A stretch of DNA of 57,475 bases from an uncultured Bacteroidales bacterium (GCA_902796835.1 CADBQP010000055.1:1-57475), one strand, 5' to 3'. Numbered from the stretch's first letter, positions 35,551 to 45,615 are shown. Notes: a model not told the origin generated them from the sequence alone. Numbers and translations are program-made.

Positions 35551-37332
35551 ATGAAGCCTTTTATTTTTGTCATCGCTGTAGGCATCACAATAGTATATAC
35601 TTCCTGCTCCACCTCGCAGCAGGAAAGGATAACAGCCTCCTCTGCGACGAGCAAAACCACCCAAATCTTTCAAAACCCCGAAGACGAACAGCGTTTTAAC
35701 GCCACATATCTGGAATCGGTGCGACAAAGGCTCAAGGGGAACAGCGATGCTCAATACGAACTCTTGGCCGAAGCCTTACGCATCAACCCTGAAAGCGCAG
35801 AGGCTAACTACGAAATGGGAACACTCATCATGAATAAATCGAGCGTTACCGACAGTATTAGCCGCAAGCACGCAGAAGACCTCTTGCTGCACGCCACACA
35901 TTTGAGCGAAGCCAACACGTACTACAAAACCACCTTGGCAGACATCTACGCTCGCCAAGGCAGAGTGGACGAAGCCATTACCATCTATGAGGAACTTGTG
36001 AGCCGCCGCCCTGTGTCAGAATGGTATGCCACACTTACGCAACTCTACGAATTTAAAGGCGATTTTGCCGCTGCAGCAACCGCTCTGGATCGTTTCGAGA
36101 ACATAGAAGGATGCTCCGAGGGCACAGCCATCGGAAAATATCAATTCTACATTCAGGCTGGCAACCAGGAAAAAGCATTCGAAAGCATTGAGAAACTTTG
36201 TGCCACCTATCCCAACGACCTCAGATACCGCGTCTTGATGGGCGACATGTACGCACAAGGCGACCACAACTCCATGGCACTGGCAACATACAACGATGTG
36301 CTTACACTCGAGCCCGATAACGCATATGCTCAAATGTCGCTTTTGGCCTACTACAAACGTAACGGACAAGAAAGACTCTATAACACCTTGCTTCGCCAGT
36401 TGCTTCATAACTCCCAAGCTCCTACTCATATCAAGGTTGAAGCCATGAGGGCTTTCGCCACCGACAATATTCAATATGGTGGCGACAGCAGCATCGTATT
36501 GCAACTTTTCGACGAAGTATTGGCAGAGCCGCAGAGCGACAGATCGATGATTGAACTTTGCGCACAATACGTTAGCACTCTTGGCATGGAGGGCGAAGCG
36601 CTTCGGCCGCTCATGCTACGCATTCTTGAAATTGAGCCCGATTATTCTAAAGCACGACTTACTCTTTTAGGGCTAGACCTGAAACGCCAAGACGAGGAGG
36701 CTGTTCTTGAAAACTGCCGAATGGGGCGCCTCTACGACCCAGCACAAGCCGTTTACAGCTACTATGAAGCCCTTGTGCTCTACAAGCAAGACCGCATTGA
36801 GGAAGCTCTTGCCACAGTGAACGATGGAGCCCTGCACATTGATGCTTCGACCGACCGAGAGGTGGCCAGCGATCTTTTCACACTGCAGGGCGACATGCTC
36901 CACCAATTGGGGCGCGACAACGAAGCCTATTGTGCCTACGACAGCGCACTGACCTACAATCCAGCCAATATATTGTGTGCCAACAACTATGCCTATTTCC
37001 TTTCGCTTGAGGGGCGCGACCTTGACAAAGCTGAGGAAATGAGCAAAATCACCGTGGAAGCGGAGCCTGACAATGCTACATATCTCGATACCTATGCATG
37101 GGTGCTCTACGTTAGCGGGCAATATGCCAAGGCCCTAATGTATATTGACCAAACGCTCAAGTATTCGACCGACGAGCCGAGCGCCACATTGTTGGAGCAT
37201 GCCGGCGACATATATTACAAAAACAATAAAAAAAAGGAGGCCCTCAATTTTTGGAAACAGGCATTAAAAGTATGCAACGATGCCGAACAAACGCGGCGGC
37301 TCGCCCGGAAAATAAAACGCCGCCGTCTCTGA
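35551..37332 (+). CDS. Tetratricopeptide-repeat lipoprotein
   Basis: A 593-residue protein with a lipoprotein signal (MKPFIFVIAVGITIVYTSCS; Cys at position 19 after YTS). The mature part is a chain of about ten TPR helix pairs, for example ALRINPESAEANYEMGTL, TNDVLTLEPDNAYAQMSLLA-like and AYDSALTYNPANILCANNYA. TPR proteins act as scaffolds for envelope complexes. A 30-residue in-frame extension into dut is rejected because it would remove the signal. The operon context with the DUF4292 lipoprotein and the EnvC-like protein suggests a role in the outer membrane or cell wall (inference). Confidence 0.88.
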   Translation: MKPFIFVIAVGITIVYTSCSTSQQERITASSATSKTTQIFQNPEDEQRFNATYLESVRQRLKGNSDAQYELLAEALRINPESAEANYEMGTLIMNKSSVTDSISRKHAEDLLLHATHLSEANTYYKTTLADIYARQGRVDEAITIYEELVSRRPVSEWYATLTQLYEFKGDFAAAATALDRFENIEGCSEGTAIGKYQFYIQAGNQEKAFESIEKLCATYPNDLRYRVLMGDMYAQGDHNSMALATYNDVLTLEPDNAYAQMSLLAYYKRNGQERLYNTLLRQLLHNSQAPTHIKVEAMRAFATDNIQYGGDSSIVLQLFDEVLAEPQSDRSMIELCAQYVSTLGMEGEALRPLMLRILEIEPDYSKARLTLLGLDLKRQDEEAVLENCRMGRLYDPAQAVYSYYEALVLYKQDRIEEALATVNDGALHIDASTDREVASDLFTLQGDMLHQLGRDNEAYCAYDSALTYNPANILCANNYAYFLSLEGRDLDKAEEMSKITVEAEPDNATYLDTYAWVLYVSGQYAKALMYIDQTLKYSTDEPSATLLEHAGDIYYKNNKKKEALNFWKQALKVCNDAEQTRRLARKIKRRRL

Positions 37333-37364
37333 AATATTTTGCCTTCAATTCGAATCCATAAATC

Positions 37365-38213
37365 ATGAAAAAAACATTCTTCAAGAGTCTTCCCTTAGCT
37401 CTGTTGCTGCTCATTTCGTCCTGCACAGGCAGCCGCAGTATTACTAAAGACAGCAATAGCGCCTCCAACTCCAAGAGTGTGAATGCCGCTCTCAACTATG
37501 TGCGCAGCGTGGCGCAAAACGGGCCGAAAGCCAACGCCATGACTGCAAAGATTAAGGCCGAGCTCAACATGCAGGGCAAGAGTTACTCCTGCGGCGGCTC
37601 GCTGCGCATGAAGCGCGACGAGGTGGTGCAACTCTCGCTAACCCTGCTGGGGTTCGAAGTGGCCCGCGCTGAATTTTCGCCCAACGACGTGCTCATCATC
37701 GACCGTTACAATCGCCGATATGTCAAGGCGCAATACGATGATGTAGACTTTTTGCGACAAGCAGGCCTCAATTTCTATTCTCTGCAAGCCCTCTTTTGGA
37801 ATGAGCTCTTTGTTCCTGGTCAGCAAAACATGGGCGATGCCGCAGGGCGTTTCAAGGTGGCCAGCGCTGGCGACCATACTTTACTCACACTCGACGACAT
37901 GCCAAAACTTAACTACGACTTCCTCACCATCACTTCTTCTCGCCTCATCGACCGCCTCTCTGTGGAGGGTAAGCAACCCTCAGACCGCGGCAACCTGGTG
38001 TGGCGATACAGCCAGTTTGCAAAGTTTTCGAACAGTCAATTTCCCTGTCGCATGGAAATAAACGTCAAGGGCACCGATGCCCCCGACTCGGGGCTCACTC
38101 TGACGCTAAGCAATCTTAAAGCCGATGCTAATTGGGAAAGCCATACTACCCTGTCGTCGAAATACACACAGATGGATGCAAAAAAATTGCTCAAGAATCT
38201 ATTCAATCGCTAA
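37365..38213 (+). CDS. DUF4292 lipoprotein
   Basis: The 282-residue product has a lipoprotein signal (MKKTFFKSLPLALLLLISSC) and a beta-rich mature part typical of DUF4292, which resembles the LolA/LolB fold (family knowledge, not verified here). Segments include KIKAELNMQGKSYSCGGSLR and VVQLSLTLLGFEVARAEFSP. A LolB-like role in lipoprotein or lipid handling at the outer membrane is possible. It lies 32 bases after the TPR gene and 22 before the EnvC-like gene. Confidence 0.85.
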   Translation: MKKTFFKSLPLALLLLISSCTGSRSITKDSNSASNSKSVNAALNYVRSVAQNGPKANAMTAKIKAELNMQGKSYSCGGSLRMKRDEVVQLSLTLLGFEVARAEFSPNDVLIIDRYNRRYVKAQYDDVDFLRQAGLNFYSLQALFWNELFVPGQQNMGDAAGRFKVASAGDHTLLTLDDMPKLNYDFLTITSSRLIDRLSVEGKQPSDRGNLVWRYSQFAKFSNSQFPCRMEINVKGTDAPDSGLTLTLSNLKADANWESHTTLSSKYTQMDAKKLLKNLFNR

Positions 38214-38235
38214 TTCCCATCTTTAATTCCGCCTC

Positions 38236-39555
38236 ATGCCTACACTTCGCTTCCTTGCCTGCATTTTTCTTGCCAGCAGTTTTCATGTTTTGCCTGCCCA
38301 GACCACGCGCGAAATCAAGAAACTGCAAAATGAGAGCGCCTCGCTGAAGAAGAAAATCAGCGAATCGGAGAAACTCATTGTTTCGACGAAGAAAGATGTG
38401 CGCGCTCAAATGAGCAACCTGCAATTACTGAACTCTAAAATTAACGAGCAACAGAAATACGTAGACGGCATTACGGCCGAGGTTTCGGCTCTTCAGAGCA
38501 ATCTGGCTGAACTGCAGCAACAGCAAAGCGCCCTCAGGGCCGATTTGGAGCGCTGCAAGGCTCAATATCGCCGCTCGGTGAACTACATGTATCGCAACCG
38601 CTCGTCGCAAAGCCGTCTGATGTTTCTGCTTAAGTCGAAAGACTTCAACCAAATGCGCCGCCGCATGCGCTACATGCAAGAGTTCTCAAAGTTTCAGCGC
38701 GCACAGGGCGAAGACATACAACGCAAGGAGGCATTAGTGCGCCAGCAAGAAGAGGCCATCAGCGCCACAAAAAAAGAGAAAGACCAAAAGCTGGCCGAAG
38801 GGCAGCAGGAGCAAAAGAAACTTGAGGGCAAGAAACGCGAGCGGCAGGCTGTGGTCAACGAGCTGGGCAAGAAGCAAACACAGTTGCAGGCTCAGCTAAA
38901 GCAGCAGAAGAAAAAATACAATTCGCTCAACGCCCAGATAGACCGCCTCATCAAAATTGAAATAGAAAAGGCCGAGGCGCGCCGCAAGGCCGAAGAGAAA
39001 CGTCGGCGCGAAGAGGCTGCCCGAAAAGCTGCAGCCAAGGCAAAAAAGGGAAAGTCGGGCTCGGCAAAAACGGGCGAGGCCACGCGCGAGGCCAAAGCCA
39101 GCAAGCCTTCATTCCATGCCGCCGATGCTGCCGACCGCAAGCTCAACGGTTCATTTGAGGCCAATCGCGGGCGGCTGCCAGTGCCCATCACGGGTGCATA
39201 TGCCATTACTCGCCACTTTGGCCGATACAATGTGGACGGGCTCAAGGGAGTTCAGCTTGAGAGCAAAGGCATCAACATCACTGGCTCGAGCGGTGCACAG
39301 GCGCGCTGCGTGTTCGACGGCGAAGTGTCGGCAGTTTCGCAGGTGGGTGGCATGTATCTTATCATCGTTCGCCACGGAAGCTACATGTCGGTCTACTATA
39401 ATTTAGCCTCTGTGGGCGTGAAAAAGGGACAGCAGGTGAAGGCGCGCCAAACTCTGGGCTCCATAGCGCGCGATGCCGGCGGAAACTGCACCATGCAGTT
39501 TCAGTTGCTCCATCGCAGCACGCGCCTGAATCCTGAAAGCTGGATTGGGCGATAA
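38236..39555 (+). CDS. EnvC-like murein hydrolase activator with a degenerate LytM domain
   Basis: After a signal peptide (MPTLRFLACIFLASSFHVLP) comes a long coiled coil (about 25-250, with TREIKKLQNESASLKKKISE and repeated Q/K/E heptads), a Lys/Ala linker, and a C-terminal LytM/M23 fold from about residue 313 (GRLPVPITGAYAITRHFGRY). The zinc ligands of active M23 peptidases are missing: the HxxxD site reads SKGINITG and the HxH site reads MQFQLLH. This is as in EnvC and NlpD, which do not cut peptidoglycan but activate amidases at the septum. So I call it an activator, not a hydrolase. The family length, 439 residues, fits. Confidence 0.87.
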   Translation: MPTLRFLACIFLASSFHVLPAQTTREIKKLQNESASLKKKISESEKLIVSTKKDVRAQMSNLQLLNSKINEQQKYVDGITAEVSALQSNLAELQQQQSALRADLERCKAQYRRSVNYMYRNRSSQSRLMFLLKSKDFNQMRRRMRYMQEFSKFQRAQGEDIQRKEALVRQQEEAISATKKEKDQKLAEGQQEQKKLEGKKRERQAVVNELGKKQTQLQAQLKQQKKKYNSLNAQIDRLIKIEIEKAEARRKAEEKRRREEAARKAAAKAKKGKSGSAKTGEATREAKASKPSFHAADAADRKLNGSFEANRGRLPVPITGAYAITRHFGRYNVDGLKGVQLESKGINITGSSGAQARCVFDGEVSAVSQVGGMYLIIVRHGSYMSVYYNLASVGVKKGQQVKARQTLGSIARDAGGNCTMQFQLLHRSTRLNPESWIGR

Positions 39556-39601
39556 TGAATGCTCCTCTTGCTCCCCAAAATACAGTATTTAGATTTTCAC
39601 C

Positions 39602-40819
39602 ATGACGGTTGCATTGATATTGGTCTCGATTTTGGCAGTAGCCCTGGCCCTATGGGTGTGGCAACTGCTTGCTGCCAACAAAAAACTCGAGGTGGAGCGT
39701 GGCGGGTTGCAAAAAGAGTTGCAACTCGTGAGGGCCGAGCACGAACGCACCCTTACATCGCAACAAAAAGCCTTTGAACATCAGCTTGAACTCACGATGG
39801 AGCAGCTCACCAACCTTTCGAACGAGTTGCTTGAACGCCGTTCCGAACAACTCTCGGCCACCAATGCCTCGCAGATGCGCACACTGCTGCAGCCCCTGCA
39901 AAGCAACCTGCAAGACATGCAGCAAACCATGGAGCGCACCCGCATGTCGGGCCTGCGCAATGCGGAACGCATGGAGCAGCAGATACGCCACGTCGTAGAG
40001 ACTGCCGAACACATTGGACAACGTGCCGACAACCTGGCAGCAGCCATTCAGGGAAAAAACAAGATGCAAGGTCTCATGGGCGAGAGTGTGCTGGAACGCA
40101 TGCTGGAACGCATGGGGCTGAAGGAGGGCGTGAACTTTACGCGCCAGGCCCTGCTCATTGATAAGCAGGGGCGCGCCCTGCGCAACACTGAGACCGACCG
40201 CCGCATGGTGCCCGACGTGTTGCTCCATTTTCCCGAAGCTCGCGATGTGGTGGTCGATGCCAAAGTGTCGCTCACTGCATATGTCGAGGCCTACAATGCT
40301 GAGACCGACGAGGCTCGCAATGAGGCTTTGGGTCGCCACGTGAGGAGCCTGCGCAGCCATGTGGAAGAACTGTGGCGCAAGCGCTATGCCGACTACCATT
40401 ATGCCGATCATGTGATGTTGCCCTTCGTCGTGATGTTTGTGCCCTATGAGAGTGCGTTGTCCGAAGCGCTCAACATGGACAAGCGTCTTTGGAACGAGGC
40501 CTTCGAACACCACGTCTACATTGCCAGTGAGCAAACTCTCTACGCGCTGCTGCGCCTGCTCGAGATTGCCTGGCAGCAGCAGCGGCAGTTTGAGGGTCAG
40601 CAACAGATTATGTCGATGGCCAAGGACATGGTGGAGCGCGTGGGGCTCTTCGTGAGCCGCATGCACGCCATGGGCAACCGCATTGAGGGGCTCAGAGAGG
40701 AGTATGACAATGCCTTGCGCACGCTTTCGGAGGGCAACCGAAGCATTTTGCTGGCAGCGCGCCGGCTCACTGAGCTCGGTGTGCCCGACAGTGTGAAACA
40801 CTCGGTGGGCGAAACGTAA
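39602..40819 (+). CDS. rmuC: DNA recombination protein RmuC
   Basis: RmuC limits rearrangements at inverted repeats; it has a nuclease-like core. The 405 residues start with one membrane segment (TVALILVSILAVALALWVWQ), then a coiled coil (about 30-120), then the RmuC core with KNKMQGLMGESVLERMLERM, VVVDAKVSLTAYVEAYNAET and FVVMFVPYESALSEAL. The Asp and Lys in VDAKVS match the core motif of the family. It lies 46 bases after the EnvC-like gene, possibly in the same transcript; the 21-base repeat at 40840 comes right after its stop. Confidence 0.92.
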   Translation: MTVALILVSILAVALALWVWQLLAANKKLEVERGGLQKELQLVRAEHERTLTSQQKAFEHQLELTMEQLTNLSNELLERRSEQLSATNASQMRTLLQPLQSNLQDMQQTMERTRMSGLRNAERMEQQIRHVVETAEHIGQRADNLAAAIQGKNKMQGLMGESVLERMLERMGLKEGVNFTRQALLIDKQGRALRNTETDRRMVPDVLLHFPEARDVVVDAKVSLTAYVEAYNAETDEARNEALGRHVRSLRSHVEELWRKRYADYHYADHVMLPFVVMFVPYESALSEALNMDKRLWNEAFEHHVYIASEQTLYALLRLLEIAWQQQRQFEGQQQIMSMAKDMVERVGLFVSRMHAMGNRIEGLREEYDNALRTLSEGNRSILLAARRLTELGVPDSVKHSVGET

Positions 40820-40839
40820 AGCACTGCCGCTTTTTTCCT

Positions 40840-40916
40840 AACTGTCGAGCCAACTCTTTAAACTGTCGAGCCAACTGTCCGAACTGTCGAGCCAACTGTT
40901 TTCTGAGTTGAGCCAG
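40840..40916. repeat. 21-base repeat family, site E: four tandem units
   Basis: GAGCCA occurs at 40847, 40868, 40889 and 40910, each 21 bases apart. Three units begin AACTGTCGAGCCAACT; the fourth is the variant CTGAGTTGAGCCAGG. It is the largest array of the family here, lying between rmuC and the dGTPase gene. The rest of that 188-base gap shows nothing further. Confidence 0.9.
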
Positions 40917-41007
40917 GCCGAAGAAAAGGCAAGGGGCGGCTTTTTGCTGCCTTGGAAGATAATTTTAGAAACGCTTTTGCGTTAACAATATATAAAGCAT
41001 CAGCACC

Positions 41008-42339
41008 ATGTTTTGGAATGAACTCATATCGACCGCCCGCCTGGGTAAGAGCGAAAACTATGTGGCTCCGCTCGAAGGGCGCACGGAATTTCAGCGCGAC
41101 TACGACCGCCTTATTTTCTCGGCCGCCTTTCGCCGCATGCAAAACAAGACGCAGGTTTTTCCGCTCCCGGGAAGCATTTTCGTGCACAATCGGCTCACCC
41201 ACAGCCTCGAGGTGTCGAGCGTGGGGCGCTCGCTGGGCCACGATGTGGGCATATCGCTTACAAAACGCCACGGCCCCGCCCTGGCCAACGAGATGCAAAG
41301 CCTCGAATCGATTACGAGCGCGGCCTGCCTGGCCCACGACATGGGCAATCCTCCCTTTGGCCACTCGGGCGAGAACGCCATTCGCACTTTTTTCTCGGAA
41401 AACGAGGGCAGCACGCTCAGGCCCCACTTCACGGAGCAGCAATGGATGGACATCACCAAGTTCGACGGCAATGCCAACACCTTTCGCCTGCTCACCCACC
41501 AGTTTGAAGGCCGGCGCCCCGGAGGCTTCGTCATGACTTATTCCACACTGGCATCGGTCGTAAAATATCCCTTTTCATCGACCCTGGCACCAAAGAGCAA
41601 GTTCGGCTTTTTCGAAAGCGAACAGCCCCTGTTCGAAGAAATGGCTCGCAAGCTCAGACTGCTGTGCAAGCAGCGCACGGATCAGGGCGCAGTGGTCTAT
41701 GCCCGCCATCCACTGGTATATCTCGTGGAGGCTGCCGACGACATTTGCTACGAGGTGATGGACGTGGAAGATGCCCACAAACTGCGCCTGCTTTCCTTCG
41801 ATGAAACCGAGGATTTGCTGCTCGCTTTCTTCGATGAACCCGAGCGTTCCTCCATTCGCAGCGCCTATGCCGAGGAGACCGACCTGAACGACCGCATCGT
41901 GTACTACCGCGCCTGCGTCATCAACCATCTGGTGAGGGCCTGCGTGCAGATTTTTGTTGAAAACGAAGAGCCCATTCTCGCCGGCCAGTTCGAAGGATCT
42001 CTCGTGAGCCACCTGCCCGCGCCGCTGGGCCCCGCCTTCGCCCGAATATCGAAGCTGGCCAAAACGAAAATATACAACTGCAAGGAGGTGACCGACGTGG
42101 AGATTGCCGGCTACCACATCATCTACACCCTGCTCGAGCTCATGGTCGATGCTGTGCTCCATCCCGAGAAAGCCTACAGCAAGTTGCTCCTGTGTCAGGC
42201 CTCGAAGCAATATGCACTGCAGGCTCCGGCCATAGCCGACCGCATCATGGCCGTGCTCGACTACCTGAGCGGCATGACCGACGTGTTTGCCCTCGACCTA
42301 TACCGCAAGATTAACGGCCACTCGCTGCCTGTGGTATAG
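41008..42339 (+). CDS. dgt: Deoxyguanosinetriphosphate triphosphohydrolase family protein
   Basis: Hydrolyses dGTP (or other dNTPs) to the nucleoside and triphosphate. The HD-domain metal ligands are in place in 443 residues: HNRLTHSLEVSSVGRSLGHD (first His) and AACLAHDMGNPPFGHSGENA (the HD pair and a further His). RMQNKTQVFPLPG at the N-terminus is typical of the dGTPase branch. The flippase gene follows after 22 bases. Confidence 0.93.
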   Translation: MFWNELISTARLGKSENYVAPLEGRTEFQRDYDRLIFSAAFRRMQNKTQVFPLPGSIFVHNRLTHSLEVSSVGRSLGHDVGISLTKRHGPALANEMQSLESITSAACLAHDMGNPPFGHSGENAIRTFFSENEGSTLRPHFTEQQWMDITKFDGNANTFRLLTHQFEGRRPGGFVMTYSTLASVVKYPFSSTLAPKSKFGFFESEQPLFEEMARKLRLLCKQRTDQGAVVYARHPLVYLVEAADDICYEVMDVEDAHKLRLLSFDETEDLLLAFFDEPERSSIRSAYAEETDLNDRIVYYRACVINHLVRACVQIFVENEEPILAGQFEGSLVSHLPAPLGPAFARISKLAKTKIYNCKEVTDVEIAGYHIIYTLLELMVDAVLHPEKAYSKLLLCQASKQYALQAPAIADRIMAVLDYLSGMTDVFALDLYRKINGHSLPVV

Positions 42340-42361
42340 AGCCCTGCCCACAAAAGAAACT

Positions 42362-43852
42362 ATGGCAACCGACAAGAAAAGAAGCACCATTTCAAGCCAC
42401 ATATTGAAGTACACGGGCCTTCTGGGCGGCGTGCAGGCGTTGTATGTGCTTCTGTCTATCGTACGCAACAAGTTTACGGCCGAACTCATCGGCGCCGTGG
42501 GCCTGGGACTCATCGACCTCTATACGCGCGCCACCACGCTGATGGGGAGCCTCACCAGCATGGGCATCAACATGAGCGCCGTGAGGCAACTGTCGGCCAT
42601 TAAAGCCGAAAAGGGCGACGAAGAGGCGAAAAAATACGTAGGCATCGTGCGCTCGTGGGTATTCGTGACGGCTCTGCTGGGCGCCCTTGCCACCATCATC
42701 GCCTCGCCCATGCTGAGCCTGATGCTCACCAAGAACTACGACCACATCCTCGATTTTTGTCTGCTCGCTCCCGTGGTGGCCTTCACCACCATTGCCTCGG
42801 GCGAAACGGCCATACTCAAGGGCGTACACCAGCTGGGGCGCCTGGCCTACGTCACGGCCGCCGGCGCCATAGCGCTACTCTGCATAGCCGTGCCCCTCTA
42901 TTGGATAGCGGGCCTCGGGGGCATCATCCCCGTGTTGCTGCTAAGCACCGGCGCAGCCATGGTCATCAGCCTGCGGGCCACCCATCGGCACTACCCCTAT
43001 CGCATCAACCTTTTCTCGCCCGAGTTCAAGGCTGAAGGGCGCCGGCTTCTCACCATGGGCATGGCCTTCATGGCGGCAGGAGCCGTGGCCAGCGGCGCCG
43101 AAATGCTGGTGAGAGCCTTCATCGTGCAGCAGTCGGGGCTCTCCGAAAGCGGATACTATGCCGCCGGATTTACTATCACCGTGAGCTATGCCCGCCTGGT
43201 GTTCATGGCCATGGATGCCGACTACTTTCCGCGCCTCACCGCAGCCCACACCAACCGAAGGGAGAGCAACAACATCGCCAATCGGCAAATCGACATCCTC
43301 GTGCTGCTCATAGCCCCTTTCCTCATTTTCTTCGCACTGATGCTTCCCATACTGGTACCCCTGCTCTACAAGGCAGAGTTCACCATCGTCATCCCCATGG
43401 TGCTCTGCGCCCTGTTCTACATGTTCTTCAAGGCCATCTACTCGCCCATAGCCTATTACTCGCTGGCCCACGCCAACAGCCGCCTGTTCCTCACGATGGA
43501 AGTGGCCTACAACATCGTGTTCGTCGCAGCCATTTGCATAGGCTATCACAAGTGGGGCCTGCTCGGAGCCGGCATAGGGCTGTCGGTGGCCAATCTTTTC
43601 GACATGCTCAACGTTTCGATCGTCTATGCCTGGCGCTATAAATTCCGATTTGAATGGGGCACCCTGCAGCGCATCGGCATACAGTTTGCCCTGCTCACTG
43701 CCGGCATCGCCGCCTCGTGGCACACACCATGGGCCGTGCGCCTCACGGTGGGGCTGCCCATATTCCTGCTTTCGGCCGCCTACTCATGGCGACTGCTGCA
43801 GCACGAAACACAACTCACCGAAAAATTGCGCTCAATGCTTCACAAAAAATAA
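42362..43852 (+). CDS. Polysaccharide flippase (O-antigen translocase, Wzx type)
   Basis: Flips lipid-linked oligosaccharide across the inner membrane. The 496 residues form about 12 to 14 membrane helices, beginning ILKYTGLLGGVQALYVLLSI and RNKFTAELIGAVGLGLIDLY as in the Bacteroidetes O-antigen translocase group. The start MATDKKRSTISS is preferred to one 25 codons earlier, which overlaps dgt. It has no other glycan genes next to it; a possible partner is the LicD/acyltransferase set elsewhere in the window (inference). Confidence 0.85.
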   Translation: MATDKKRSTISSHILKYTGLLGGVQALYVLLSIVRNKFTAELIGAVGLGLIDLYTRATTLMGSLTSMGINMSAVRQLSAIKAEKGDEEAKKYVGIVRSWVFVTALLGALATIIASPMLSLMLTKNYDHILDFCLLAPVVAFTTIASGETAILKGVHQLGRLAYVTAAGAIALLCIAVPLYWIAGLGGIIPVLLLSTGAAMVISLRATHRHYPYRINLFSPEFKAEGRRLLTMGMAFMAAGAVASGAEMLVRAFIVQQSGLSESGYYAAGFTITVSYARLVFMAMDADYFPRLTAAHTNRRESNNIANRQIDILVLLIAPFLIFFALMLPILVPLLYKAEFTIVIPMVLCALFYMFFKAIYSPIAYYSLAHANSRLFLTMEVAYNIVFVAAICIGYHKWGLLGAGIGLSVANLFDMLNVSIVYAWRYKFRFEWGTLQRIGIQFALLTAGIAASWHTPWAVRLTVGLPIFLLSAAYSWRLLQHETQLTEKLRSMLHKK

Positions 43853-43860
43853 GGTTTTTG

Positions 43861-43891
43861 CTTGAAGTTCGCACATTTCGAAGTAATTTTG
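43861..43891 (+). promoter_or_regulatory. Promoter of the SLC13 transporter gene
   Basis: CTTG (43861-43864), a 19-base spacer and TAATTTTG (43884-43891) match the consensus but for one base. The start codon is 66 bases on. Confidence 0.7.
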
Positions 43892-43957
43892 CAAACCGAA
43901 CACACCAGCAAGCATATTTTCATAAATAATAAACAGAAATAACAAGACACCATACCC

Positions 43958-45583
43958 ATGTTCAAAATCTTTCAGGGCTACCACCTGCTCGAAGCCTACC
44001 ACAGACAGCGCCATGCCAACCGCTATCATCCCAGCAAGCTCTTCAAGAAACTCACCTTTGCCTTGCTCATAGCCAGCATCACACTGTGGCTGTGGAATGC
44101 CCCCTCAAGCATGTTCGGCATTGACGGACTTACCATCATTCAGCAACGCGTCATCGCCATCTTTGCCTTCTCCACCCTTATGTGGATACTCGAGGTAGTG
44201 CCCGCCTGGGCCACATCGGTGGCCATCATAGGGCTCCTGTTGCTTTTTACCTCCGACAGCGCCTTCCTGGGTTTCCAGAACGTGGCCACCTTTGCCCAAC
44301 TGGGCGACGACCTGCTGGCCACCGGAGCCATGGCTGGCAGCGCCGCAAGCACCGCATCGGGCGGCACACTGGCCACTGGAGCCATCGTAGCCACACTGGC
44401 CGACCAACCCGTGGGCGGACTGCTGGCATATAAAGACATTATGGCCACCTTTGCCGACCCCGTCATCATGCTCTTCATAGGAGGTTTCATCCTGGCCATC
44501 GCAGCCACGAAAACAGGGCTCGACGCCCAGCTGGCACGCGTGCTCATAAAGCCATTCGGAACCCGCAGCGAAATGGTGCTGCTCGGCTTCATTCTCATCA
44601 CCGGCATCTTCTCCATGTTCGTGTCCAACACAGCCACGGCAGCCATGATGCTCACGTTCCTCACCCCCGTGTTCCGCCAACTGCCGCCTGAGGGAAAGGG
44701 ACGCATCGCCCTGACCATGGCCATACCCATCGGCGCTAACCTGGGCGGCATCGGGACCCCCATCGGAACGCCACCCAACGCCATCGCCCTGAAATACCTC
44801 AACGACCCCGCAGGACTCAACATGAACCTCGGATTCGGCGAATGGATGGCATTCATGCTGCCCTTCGTCATACTGATGCTCCTGCTCTCATGGTTCATCA
44901 TCCTGAAAATCTATCCCTTCACCCAAAAGCGCATCGAAATACAAATAGAAGGCGGCATGAAGCCAGGATTCAAAACCTACGTAGTCATCGTGACCTTCAT
45001 CATCACCGTGCTGCTCTGGGTGTTCGACAAGGCAACAGGCCTCAATTCCTACACCGTGGCACTGGTGCCTTTCGTGGTCTTTGCCATTACGGGAGTCATC
45101 ACGAAGGACGACCTTGAAGAAGTGAACTGGAGCGTCATCTGGATGGTGGCCGGCGGCTTTGCACTGGGCTATGCGCTCAACAAGTCGGGGCTGGCCGACA
45201 ATGCCATCAAGTCAATCCCCTTCGGCGACTTCTCGGCCCTGCTCATCCTCGTTGTTTCGGGCATCGTATGCTATGCACTCTCCAACTTCATCTCCAACTC
45301 GGCCACGGCGGCGCTGCTCATGCCCATCCTGGCCACCGTTTGCACCGGCATGGGCGACAAACTTGGAGCCATTGGCGGCACACCTACCATTCTCATTGGC
45401 ATAGCCATCGCCGCCTCGAGCGCCATGGTGCTTCCCGTCAGCACACCGCCCAACGCCCTGGCCTATTCCACCAACCTCGTTGAGCAGAAAGACATGGCCA
45501 AGATTGGCCTCATCGTCGGCATTCTGAGTCTTCTCATCGGATATGGCATGCTCTATATCCTCGGTGTGAGCGGCCTCATCTAA
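43958..45583 (+). CDS. SLC13/DASS family anion transporter
   Basis: Moves dicarboxylates or sulfate, usually with sodium, across the inner membrane. The 541 residues show the internal repeat of the family: FVSNTATAAMMLTFLTPV and NFISNSATAALLMPILATV (the two SNT motifs), each followed by a Pro-Pro-Asn turn (GIGTPIGTPPNAIA and PVSTPPNALAY). About 11 to 12 membrane segments can be drawn. The substrate is not set by these motifs; in a succinate-forming gut or oral bacterium C4-dicarboxylates are a fair guess. It is a single-gene transcript with its own promoter and terminator. Confidence 0.92.
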   Translation: MFKIFQGYHLLEAYHRQRHANRYHPSKLFKKLTFALLIASITLWLWNAPSSMFGIDGLTIIQQRVIAIFAFSTLMWILEVVPAWATSVAIIGLLLLFTSDSAFLGFQNVATFAQLGDDLLATGAMAGSAASTASGGTLATGAIVATLADQPVGGLLAYKDIMATFADPVIMLFIGGFILAIAATKTGLDAQLARVLIKPFGTRSEMVLLGFILITGIFSMFVSNTATAAMMLTFLTPVFRQLPPEGKGRIALTMAIPIGANLGGIGTPIGTPPNAIALKYLNDPAGLNMNLGFGEWMAFMLPFVILMLLLSWFIILKIYPFTQKRIEIQIEGGMKPGFKTYVVIVTFIITVLLWVFDKATGLNSYTVALVPFVVFAITGVITKDDLEEVNWSVIWMVAGGFALGYALNKSGLADNAIKSIPFGDFSALLILVVSGIVCYALSNFISNSATAALLMPILATVCTGMGDKLGAIGGTPTILIGIAIAASSAMVLPVSTPPNALAYSTNLVEQKDMAKIGLIVGILSLLIGYGMLYILGVSGLI

Positions 45584-45615
45584 GCACCGCAACCAGGCAC
45601 CGCCACTGCACAATC

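Noticed and set aside
37333-37364. TTCGAATCC resembling a tRNA T-loop
   Set aside because: The gap is only 32 bases and no cloverleaf can be drawn. No other tRNA-like sequence was seen.
39070-39555. Active M23 peptidase
   Set aside because: Both zinc-binding motifs are replaced, so an activator role is the better call.
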